A stretch of DNA of 32,041 bases, taken from NCBI GenBank assembly GCA_024516155.1, contig JAJJXM010000151.1:1-32041 (forward strand), written 5' to 3'. A program made the position numbers and the translations under genes. Positions 11,207 through 21,773 of the stretch are shown one piece after another. Origin of the DNA: Pyronema omphalodes. Lineage: Eukaryota; Ascomycota; Pezizomycetes; Pezizales; Pyronemataceae. The notes under the pieces are model-generated. The model had not been told where the DNA came from and did not search any database. It saw nothing but the letters and a program-made list of their open reading frames with translations. Each line of letters opens with the position of its first letter. Position 1 is the stretch's first letter.

Positions 11207-11822
11207 TGTGTTGTTGAAGAAGTAGTAGAGATGTGTTGGGACGATGGAGAATGGAGGAATGGAGAGGACGAGGTGAGTTCCAACATAGGAGGGGTTCCAG
11301 GTGGAAGTACGTGCGAGCGGTATACATGGAGGAAGTGCCATACTTTCAGCGGGTATTCCTACCGCTTGGGTAGAATTCAGCACGGACATGGTGGGGTGTA
11401 CCCAAGGGTATTAAACGGGGAAATACGTGGAGGCTACCAGATGATTAGAGGTAATACAGGGCATGACGGGCTCGTCCATGATATCATAGTATCATGAAGA
11501 ACGTGATAATGGCTGCCGCCGGCAATATGAGAGGCTGTAATGCAACTGTAATTTTCCGTGTCATTGGGCTACAATGTTCAGTATGTTGGAGTCGCTACAT
11601 GGAGGATGAGACATCTCAGGAATAGTGTTTGTACATAGAATGCACATTAAGGTACGCGAATTCAGTCTATTGACATTTATGGCGAAAGACTAGCTTGACG
11701 GTGGATATTTTTATAGATTTGGTGAAAATGTATCTCAATTTATCTCAGTTCTCCATGTCTTAGGACTCCCGGCAGTTTATTATGGCAGTTTGTTTGCCGC
11801 GCCGGTGGGCATTGGATCCGCA
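11207..11822. other. Promoter region of the DUF4470-like gene and spacer to the hAT element
   Basis: It is about 600 bp upstream of the minus-strand ATG at 11206. Short open frames here have no family motifs. No clear regulatory element can be named. The 8-bp target duplication of the downstream transposon begins at 11823. Confidence 0.5.
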
Positions 11823-12738
11823 TATACATGCAGAGCTCCCCACGGTCCGTCCGGTCCAGTCCTGGCTACGGACCGGACCGGACCACATATCACAGTCCGG
11901 TCCGGTGCTTGGACTGGGACTGGCAGTCATTTTTACACGGTGGACTGGACCGCCTGTGGGTGACCGTAGGTGACCATAAGGTCACACAAAATCACTCGCA
12001 GATGACCATGGGTGACCGTAGGCGACTGCAGTTTTAGTTTTTGAGCGCGCAGAAATTTCAACAGTGATTATATCTTTCTCTACAAGAATTTATCACTACA
12101 ATTTCAGAGCGGACTTAAGTAATCCCAATGAATTGCCAAAGGTTTCATGGTTACTTTTGCTAATGTTTCCCCATTTTCCCCAATTTCCTGTGAAGAACAG
12201 GAAAATTGTAAACTATTGAGGTTTATTAGCCTTGCAAACTAAAAAAAAAACAAAAAAAAAACGGATGCGGTGGATAAGAAAGGACAATTACTAGCAGGCT
12301 TATATGGGAAAAGCTTCACTGCGATGGGAAAGGGGGGGGCGGGGGGTGGTCACGACACGATTTATTTGGAGGAATTTTTACATATGGAGTACCAAGAGAA
12401 TCATCAGGACTACCCAGTGGTGGGGGCAAACACACGTCGAGAAAAAAAATTTTCACCGGAGGATTCTAGCTCCACCTTTGTTGACCGGCAAGCGGCCTCT
12501 CTGGTGGTCAGATTGCTGTTAGCGGCGGTTGCTACTGCCGACCCACTAGTGTTTAGGGATAAGCGAGACACCCGCAGTCCTGCAGTCACCTGCAGTCCGG
12601 TCCAGTCTTTTTGTTTTCGAAACCTGGACCGGACTACATGGTTGCAGTCCTTGAAAACATTGGACTGGACTGGACGACACCATGTAGTCCGGTCCAGTCC
12701 GCAGTCCTGGACGGACCGTGGGGAGCTCTGTATACATG
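11823..12738. mobile_element. Non-autonomous hAT-type transposon (MITE-like), copy 2, with perfect terminal repeats and target duplication
   Basis: The element proper is 11831-12730, exactly 900 bp. It begins CAGAGCTCCCCACGGTCC and ends with the exact inverse; the terminal inverted repeats match without mismatch for 22 bp. The 8-bp sequence TATACATG flanks both ends (11823-11830 and 12731-12738). This is diagnostic of hAT transposition. Subterminal zones at both ends contain tandem GGTCCGGTCC / GACTGGACTGG words and GGTGACC repeats. The centre has A-rich and G-rich runs (12241-12262, 12333-12348) and no transposase. It looks younger than the copy at 1261-1842. Confidence 0.93.
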
Positions 12739-12872
12739 TAGCCTGTTAGCCTTCAGAGCATGCCTTGGCGTATCTATGTTATTATATATACACAGAAGAT
12801 TCTACAGGGTTGTTGCGTCATGGCAGGCGCCAAACAAGTGTAGCACCCCAAATCGACGGTAAGTTACCACCG

Positions 12873-13204
<332 letters not shown>

Positions 13205-14617
13205 ACTCACACTTCATTGCAACCGTAAGGTTATGGTAGACGCTACTGAATGTTGTGAGAAGTCATGTATCAGGCTTTGATGCCCCCTGCCTGCTGGGAT
13301 GTGCCGTGCCGCACAGCGATGTTTTCTATGTACGGTCGTAGACTAGTAGTCCTATTTTGTCTATGCAGGTATTTTGTGTGTCTTCCGTCGTCGTTTGGTC
13401 CATGAGGCCCGTACGCTCAATTCGTCAAGCACATGTTTCAGCATCCAACACAGGTTTTCCTATTCAACAAGGCACTAGTATCGACCGAATGAATACTTGT
13501 TTCCCTCCATTGCACTGTTCTAGGTGTGAAAGTGAAGTAACGAAAACATGTGCTGATTACGTCATACTCGATGAACTAAGACAGCGGCGCTACAGATCTT
13601 TTGCCTGCGATACTTGAAGCAATGCTAATAGCTTTTGAGCAGACGTATGTACCTCTAGTGACGGTGTTGATTGAAGAAGCAAGAATGAGGCTCTTGATGT
13701 GATGGCGGACCATCTGAACGCCATTGTCCTCGTCTTGCACTCAAAAAGCAATCCAAGCGTTAAATATGGAGTACCAGTCATCGTTAAACACCGTTTTACT
13801 AGAATATTTGAGCCATCCAAAAGCGGTCAACGAAGTTTTGTTTAATCGAATTGTAGTACTATGTTCGACCAGAGAAGGAATCCTGTGTTATTTATCTTCG
13901 GCATTTACACCCCGAGAAGGACGAATCTCTGCAGGTTCACTGTGAACTACAATGACACGATCATTACGTTCTTTCGTGAACTATCACCAGTGGAGGGTGA
14001 CTCATGTTACATAGTGGCGGGGACCCGGTCCAGGGAGAGTCAGGACATTCTTCGCTTGCTAGTAACAGTCGAGTGATGGTCTGTGAAACCTAGTCACCTG
14101 CATCGGGCGCATGTAATATCGCTCGAATACATTTTCAGCGTAATTCAGAGCCCTTTTGTTGAAACATTCCAGTCGACATGTATATTGCAACTGATAAAAT
14201 ATATTTATACTCTGGTATAGTCGCTGTCAAGTAACATGCTGGGAGTCGTGGAACATATTCCATCTTCGCATTCAAATCATCTTCTTGTATAATCCTTGAT
14301 AATTTCATACAACCTAGACGAAATTATCTGGATCCGTCTACACTACAGCATGAGTAGAATAAAACAGAAGCACGAGGGCGAAGTGCAACAGTCAGTTTTG
14401 CATCGACATTAGAAAATTTAGTCTGTGAATTATACAACCAACGAAAATCAGTAGAGAACAGACTGTAGAAAGCCGAAGCATTGATATCTGGGCCAGTCGT
14501 GGATGTTGCTGAAAAGAAGCACTGATGTACATCTTTCCTGTTGTCATTCGTATGGGAATACCATAGCTACGAATCCCTTCATTTACGCTGTCCGGGTTAT
14601 GGATGTGAAAGACGTAT
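13205..14617. other. Intergenic, no supported gene
   Basis: Frames are short on both strands, with stops in every frame and no recognisable domain. A minus-strand frame at 13590-13820 is Leu/Ser-rich and might be a remnant, but nothing joins it to other exons. The region ends where the similarity to the second duplication unit begins. Confidence 0.45.
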
Positions 14618-17600
14618 GCCCTGGTGACCATCGTGGCATCTGAACATGAACCTGAAAAGACTTCCGGAGCCGCAATAATACGTGTTTCAGAAAGCTACAA
14701 AACGGAGAATTGCATTCCTTTGCCCGGACCAACTCAATGTGCATATTTTCTGGGCTCGTCTGGGTACAAACGGAAGCGTTTATGCATTAGGCGCAAGCGC
14801 CCGTTTCTCAGTGGTGCGCGGATGCTGTCATTCAACGGACGCTTTTGCGCGACACCGAAAACGCGACTTCACAGAACCAGAAGTCTGCAGCGACACTCTT
14901 CAACAGCGAAAGTGTACAGATAGAATATTTCAACACTAGCGCTCTCATCCGGCCATTCTGCTTTAGTTCTCTTGCACGCGCGAATACACCGCGAGACGTC
15001 ATGAATGAGCCGAAAGAACCGCGGAACCACTGCCGCGTGGAAGGGCAGAAAACAATTGAGCACTTAGGGTCAGCGTGACAGTGGTCTGCGTGGTTCAGGC
15101 GGTGGTGGTTAAAACGAGGATAGCGGTGGGTTTGAAAGAAATTGATTGGCATTATCGCATGACAAAGAAGCCAGGGGGGAAGGAGCACGTGATGCAAAAG
15201 TCTTGTTGTACCGGGAGATGACACAACGGACTTGCAGAGTACCTCGTCAGGAAGTTTTCTTTCAAGAAAGGTTTATTGTACAGCTACAAAACGACTCAAT
15301 CCAGGCGATGCAGCTTGTCCTTTCAAAATACCCGAAACTCGGGCGAAAGACAGCGACAACTGCTAACGGAACAACCCGCCTCTTCAGCCACGCGGCCGAA
15401 GCTGCTCTTTCAGTTCAGCAGACACAGAACTACCGCACCAATCGTATGCAGTCTTCCCGTGCCTATCTTTCAAGCGAGTATCAATGTCATCCCGCGCTAA
15501 TAGCTTGGCAATGATTGAATCCCTTCCCCAGCTGCATGCCAACATCAGCGCCGTCCATCCGTCCTTGTCCTGCAGGTTGACCTGAATATCATCCCGCGCT
15601 AACAGCTTCGCTACAACTGAATCTAGTCCGAACTCGCATGCATACATCAGTGCCGTCCACCCGTATGTATTCTGCAAGTTGACAAGGATTCCTTTGTGGT
15701 CGAGTAACAAATGCGCAATGTCTTCATGCCGTTTCGAATATGCAATCATAAGCACTGTGTACTTATGTGGTGAGTCTTTGTCGATGGTGTTGCCATCAAA
15801 ATGTCCTTGCTTCAGTGCCGCTCTTACTGTCTCGGTGTCCCCACTTTTTACAGCTTTGATGAATTCTTCCTGACTCACCACTGTTTCAGAATCGTTTTTG
15901 CTGTCGCTGAAAAGGTCGGCTGATTCTCCACCATCATCCACTTTGGACCCAGGCTGCTCGCTGCCTTCATCCGACGCCGCAGATCCACCATCATCTTCGT
16001 CATCGATATCCTCGTCGTTCCTTTCCTCTACATCATCGTCGCCGTCCTCCTCATCCTCCTGAAGTGACCCCGGAAGGATAAACAATGCGATCTGCTGCAT
16101 ATGTTGTCCCAAATGGCGCTGCAGGAGTTTTGGAGTGAAGGTTTCTGGACAAAGTGGGCATGGTTGCTTTGATTCCACTACTCGTTCGCTACGATCTACC
16201 AGAACCGCCATTGACTCAGTGCGGAGAAGATGTCGATGTGTTTTCGTGATATGGTCCTTGAAGGATTGACTGGAAGACGACACCTCCTGACAGTGTTCGC
16301 AGGGCCACTCAAGGCGATGGAACTCGCACTCGTGATGAAACCATTCGTGGCGACTCGAATAAAGACGTGTTGCCTGGGAACAGTTTCGGAACGTGCAGAC
16401 GTATGGACGGATATCGCGAAAGACGTGTTTCCTGGTGTTTGCGCATTAGCTCTAACTGCAGTGGGACAAGAATGGACGGATGAAATACTTACTGCCATGA
16501 AATATAATTTCTGCCTTGGTTGGTAACGATCTTGAAACAATACGGGCATTGGAATGGCTCATCCGAATACCCGTTTGGCGGAGGCGGAACACGCAGCTTG
16601 TCGGAACTGAAGCTGGAGCCGGCTGACGTCGCGTATGAAGTCTCAGAAAATCCTGTGTCTGATCGAGCATCATCGTCGGGTTCATGGTTTTCGAAGCCGC
16701 CGGGTACATTGCCTTCGTGAACTGTGGATACTGTTGTTTGCATTGTCGTTGATCCCTCACCTAAGGAGTAGTCACCCTCGGCGAACCAAACGATATCCTG
16801 GAGGTCAACACCTTTACCCTTCTCGTCCTGGTGATCAGCCTCGGCTCCCGCAGTTGAGTCTGTGTTCCCTGGGTTTCCGGTGTCATCCTTGCGTCGCCCA
16901 GCAATTTTATCGTGGTGCTGTTCATTGTATTTCAGTAGCTGTCGCCTCTTGGTGTTGGCCTTTCCGAGTCGCTCGATCAGATACTGTGCGTCCTCTCCGA
17001 GTCCGTATTTGTCTCTGACATGATTGATGTCGAAAGGCCCAAATGCAGAAACATCGATTTTCTCGATCCTCTCCATGCGGTCTCTGGAGGCGAGATTCTG
17101 GATATTGGCCGTGAGTCGAAACAGGGAGGATATAGAATGTCCGACCTCGTCCGCCGTTGCCGTAATCACATCTTCTTCCGGTTCATCATCTGAGGAATCC
17201 GGATCCGTGTCCGTAGCATCTTGTTCGCTCGATTCCGGATCGTTGTTCTTCTGTGGCGGCTTCAACTCTCCGGTCAATAGCCCGAGCGCTAAAAGTCGTC
17301 AGTCAGTCCTTCCTATACACGACGCAGAAAACAGTATGATAACGGAATATCACCGTTGAAACTCACCCTCTGCAAGCACAACCTTCAAATCCACCAATAG
17401 AACCTTCACATGCGCCCTGTATCTTGACGCCTCCCGTAGCTTGTAGTCCAGCGAAAGTTTGCTGTTGCGGCGATGGGCTCCTACATTCTCCGCCCACACC
17501 TGTAGCTGTCCCGGTGCTCCGGTGAGCTTTCTCGGAATGTCGACCTTTTTGTCGTTTACGCCGTGTTCTTGGATATGCTTGAAGAGACGTCGGAAGGCTT

Positions 17601-18365
17601 CGATGCACTCCCAATACAAGGCGGATATTTGTTTGTCTTCGGTCTTGGTGGCCATGATGATGGTGATGATAACTGGTGGTTGTTGAGAAAGTGCGGGGTT
17701 TGGAGCGTTGATGCTAGAAGAGGGGGCATACATTGCATGCGTTGGCGCCCATATGCAGGTCATCAGCGATCACTCTATGATGGTAACTTCCGCATGCCCC
17801 AGCATAATCACTCGTTCTAGGGGCCCTCGTTGTTAGCATAAGTTGATGTATGCATTGCAAAGATAAGAAAGTACTCCATGATTATTTTTCCTCAGCACGG
17901 TACATCATTCCGTTCAGGGCATAAATTACCTGGGAGTTGACACTTCGAAGCTCTGGTAGTTGCCGAGCTGCTAGGCTATGCGACGAATCGGGTGACTCCG
18001 AGATGATCGGATAAGACGATAACCGCCCTACCCCGCTCTTAGACCAAGTGTCCGCTGCGCAACCCCCGCGCTGGTGGTGGTCTTCAAGAAATCTTTTCAG
18101 AACGGTAGATACGATGATCTCACAAGCCGTCGAAATGTTGCTGTTATTTGGGTCGACAAAATATCAATATTGAATTTCCGGTCCATGACACGGCACCAGG
18201 GTTAGGGTTTGCTTATCTTCCGTGAAGGGTTCCCGTGATGACTAGTCTTGACTTCCGGTTCACCTTCCATACTCAACATAACGTGATACAGCGGATGAAG
18301 AATCAGTTCGGTATTCAAAGATATGCAAAATTAATGCACAACCCTCAGCGATCCTTGAAACTCCA
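14618..18365. repeat. Segmental duplication, unit A (partner 21774-25465)
   Basis: Unit A contains the intact zinc-finger/ankyrin gene plus about 760 bp of 3' flank and 700 bp of 5' flank that also align with unit B. In the outer parts the copies differ at many positions and by small indels. Between 16207 and 17396 they are identical by eye to 23306-24494, apart from one T. Both units lie in the same orientation, about 7.1 kb apart. A GGCGC-AA-GCGCC palindrome in the 3' flank at 14790-14801 is kept in the partner at 21921-21932 with one changed loop base. Limits are approximate. Confidence 0.85.
15384..17655 (-). CDS. C2H2 zinc-finger (acuF-like) and ankyrin-repeat protein, copy 1, 710 aa
   Basis: Exons on the minus strand are 17655-17367, 17288-16493 and 16431-15384; introns are 78 and 61 nt with GTGAGT and GTAAGT donors. 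The frame is intact. Residues 1-96 form the helical N-terminal domain common to fungal proteins of this type (ALYWECIEAFRRLF ... WAENVGAHRRNSKLSLDYKL). Residues 100-340 are acidic and low complexity. Cys/His pairs follow: C344/C347, C374/C379 with H390/H394/H395, C406/C409 with nearby His, and C453/C456 with H468/H472, ending in the typical HMQQIALFILP. The motif WQKHVFRDIRPYVCTF is characteristic of the acuF-like C2H2 family. An Asp/Glu-rich linker (about 485-545) leads to about four ankyrin repeats (545-695) with GWTALM.AC and AKLLARDDI. The role is unknown; ankyrin repeats normally bind proteins, and the fingers may bind nucleic acid or protein. Relative to copy 2 its end is seven residues shorter because of a substituted stop. 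Confidence 0.85.
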
Positions 18366-19329
18366 TGACTTTCAGATTTTTCCTCCTTCATGTTCTCAGC
18401 CCGTTAATTGCAATTCTCTTGTAATCCCGTATGATGCTTCCCATTGTACTTTGTCGAGTGCACTTAAACAGGACACGATTCTGGATGATATCTTTCTGGG
18501 GAAGGTCGAAGGGGATAGCGATGCAACGTGGCCCAAATATTGGTTACAATGATATATATTTCTCCACACTCACGCTAATGTATAGAACGTCTAGGTTACT
18601 CAACTCTTGATCTAGATAAGGTTACCTGAAAAGTGGTCCCCCATTGTCACTCCAAATTCAGACTAGAGCAGCCTGCAGTTAAACACAGGCAATATGAACC
18701 TAAGGAGGGAGTGGCTGTGAGTGATTGCGGTCGAGACCATCGCCATTGCACGTTATAAATAGCTCTCAAAGATCTAAAGATGCGTTGCTACAGACAGTTG
18801 TAACATCACAATGCTTTTGATATATTTATTTTCCTGCGATGCACACATGCCGATGCGGATAAGCTAGCAACTGTCCAGTGTTGAACCCCTCCTTCGTGGG
18901 TGCGACTGGAAACCAGCCGTGCACCTATCATGGAGTCTTAACACCCAGGGCCCAATCCCTGCCCCGCATGGCATCTTGCTTGCGAATCCTCGTACGTGTT
19001 TCTTATTCCACCCAACACACCGTTCCTCACAAGCTCGTCAATGCAGGTACAACATTTCGTTTGATCGTTCACCACCGTAGTCGTGATATCTACCTTGAAC
19101 CACCATAGAGCAAAATCACCTGACGTGGTTTTTAGCAAAAACTAAAGGATTTCCCTAGAACCCAAAAGCACGGCGAGCTTGAGAGTATGTTTTAAAGCTG
19201 TTAAGATCGGTGATTCCGAGGAAGTAAGCGGCAGTGAAGCAACAATATTTCCATACCAAAGCCAACAATTGTTACTTGCTAACTTAGCGAACCACACTTA
19301 TGCGTGCGTGTTGGGGAAGGCGCGAAGAA
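18366..19329. other. Intergenic, no supported gene
   Basis: It lies upstream of duplication unit A. Frames are short and without motifs on both strands. Confidence 0.5.
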
Positions 19330-19559
19330 GTTGCGGATTTCTTACTTGCTTTAAATGAGAAGAATCCTTGTCAACCTTACGGATACACGGCAGGACGGTA
19401 CTGGTGTTTGCATGCTCCAATGGCAGGGATTTAGTCATCGCCAAGCCATTATCACGTCAAGACATAGATACCCGGTGGAAAGACACACGCGGGAAGACCG
19501 CATACCATGATTTCCATAGTTATACATGTGCTCAAATCAAAGCACGCCTTGGGGTATGA
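19330..19559 (+). pseudogene. Relic of a third ankyrin-repeat gene of the same family, opposite strand
   Basis: In one plus-strand frame, 19402-19559 reads ACSNGRDLVIAKPLSRQD followed by IDTRWKDTRGKTAYH and ends with a stop. This lines up with the last ankyrin repeat and C-terminus of the two genes nearby (ACSWGRDSIIAKLLARDD, IDTRLKDRHGKTAYD). Just upstream, in other frames, EVADFLLALNE and ILVNLTDT correspond to the preceding repeat (DIAHLLLDHK, ILVNLQNT), so the copy is frameshifted and internally shortened. The zinc-finger part is absent. It lies between the two larger copies but points the other way, so it is not a simple tandem copy of them. Confidence 0.75.
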
Positions 19560-21773
19560 ACAATGAGTGTGCCAATGGGCAAAATTGCGATTATTTTTCT
19601 TTCTATCGCTTCCGAAATTCAGTCGCGGCTACAGTAGCTTTCTTTACGCATGAATTCAGATATCACGCGAGTTAGTGGTGGGTAAATTCTTTTTATACCC
19701 TGTTTATGTCACGGAAATGTTATCAAGGGAGCATGAACAAATGGCCTCTTTCACCAACTTCAGTAGCATTGCTGCAGATTCCATTTCGTTATCGATGTTA
19801 CCCACATTCGCTGGTAACATAGTGACTTTGCATTAGACAACCGCATTCTGCATGGCGCACGTCATCACAGTGTCGCCTCAGCAGGGTGACGTAGGTGTCG
19901 TAAGTCTTGGACAGGTAGAGGGAAAAGCGCGCTACGTGCCGACCAGGCACGAACGCGAGATTTGTGATGAAGCAGGGGAAAAATGATAAAATCTTCAACC
20001 GTCATCTTTCTGCAAAGGTAAACCAAAGAACAGGTATACGTCAGAAGCCTCTCAAAACAATTGATATTCACGGCCATGAAATGGGTTATTCTAGACTCTC
20101 GTTGCTTGTCGGAAACACACACTAGATTTCCTGGTCCGTTCACGCATGGAACTAATGCACACGCGATTTAAGCGAGCTCAACGGGTATTGTGCCGATATG
20201 CGTTTACTGGGATTCGCGTCAAGTCGCGTCGAATCGCGCAGGGGTGCAACAGACAACGTGCGTCCCGTACTAAACGAACGTCATTTTGTATGTATTCGCC
20301 GCAGGATAAAACGTCAACAACTCAATTTGTAATGAATATTACAATGGTAACACACTCACGGACTGATATTTACTGTAGATCTGGTTCCATGTCACTGTAC
20401 CGGGATTCGCATATGGTTGTCCCATCATGCATGTGCGCCGACAGTGGTTGTGCCACGGGAACCAGATATAGTCGCGCTCGCGATAATCATTAGCGATTAC
20501 CCACAGTTCGAGATTTATAACTGAAAATCAACTGAGTTTCCTGGTTCCTGTGAGGAATGATTTGATCATAGAAAATCTGCTGCTGCTTATGGTTACTATT
20601 TACTTGTATAGTAACACGCTCGACGAACCACTTCGATACTCCTGACGCCATCCCTGTATTTGCTACAACGACGCGAAAATACCACAATTTCTTCTCGTCG
20701 TCATTATCTACACGGCCGGTTCAAATTTCCTAGTGCGGTTTTGCCTTTTTCGTCAGTTATTATTTTTCTCATTCAGCTCATATCAAGACATTTTCACCGA
20801 CCCGTCGTGGATGTGATTTTTCCAGTGCCATACGTTCCTCCTCTTCGAAATATTAATCATGATTTTATAACATAGAATGCATTGCGTATTCGTAAAAATT
20901 GTGGCCATTACGGAACATAACGAATATATTAGATCAAAACATTGTGTACTACGGAACATATAGTCCAAGTAGCGTCTGCATGTTCTATGCAGACGAAGCT
21001 CCAAAGGTTTCATGGGGATGAGTAGGGTTATTTTGGTTGCGACATATCGTGGGAATACCGCTCACAACTCACACATAAGCGCATATTCGTGCAGTAGCGC
21101 GATGTTGGTCTCAAAAAAGTCCCCTCTGACGTTCCGCAACGGGGTTAAGATTCCATCGACGCTAGCATTGAAAACGCAAATATTACGCCCGTAGCCTTAT
21201 GTCAGCTCGTGTGCGTTTCTTTCTTAGCAACAACCCTTTCAATGGTCTTGGACTTGACTCCACCATCGATACATATGGAACAGCAGCCACCATAGATATT
21301 GAACTCGAATGAAATATTTTGTTCTTTTGTCGTCGACCGTTTCTGCCGCAACGAGAATTTTATGTCTTCATGTTCAGAAGGTCTTCATTATGCGCTAGAG
21401 ACAAAACTGCCTGCGCAGGAAGGAAACCGAGCAGCTAAAGGCCTATCTACCTTCGGACCTTGTTCATCCCCTTAGGCAGTGCTCCGTTTTCTTCTGCTCA
21501 AACCTCTTGTTCTTGGAGTTTAAATATCTGCTTGGAAAGCTTCTGTATTTCGGTTGACCTTTTTGAGTTGTTTTGTGGTGACGACGATGATATTTTCTTA
21601 AGCGTAACATGAACCTGGTGCTGCATATGGTGCTACAGCAGCTCACCTTTCGGCGGAAAGGGTTATGCTGCGCATAGGGTTATGCACACTACCAGAAAGG
21701 TATCCGCGAGAAAAATCCTCCCTAGTGTATATTCTCGCTATTTTGCATGCCCCCGGCCAAAGCTGCACGTACG
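19560..21773. other. Intergenic, no supported gene
   Basis: About 2.2 kb between the ankyrin relic and duplication unit B. Open frames are short and carry no recognisable motifs on either strand. No transposon ends or RNA gene could be recognised. Confidence 0.45.

Noticed and set aside
12270..12749. 159-residue plus-strand frame in the second hAT element
   Set aside because: It crosses the element end and the target duplication and is absent in the first copy, so it is chance.
16230..17018. Plus-strand frames identical in both duplication units (for example 16230-16526 and 23329-23625)
   Set aside because: Their identity only reflects the identical DNA tract; they are antisense to the zinc-finger exons.
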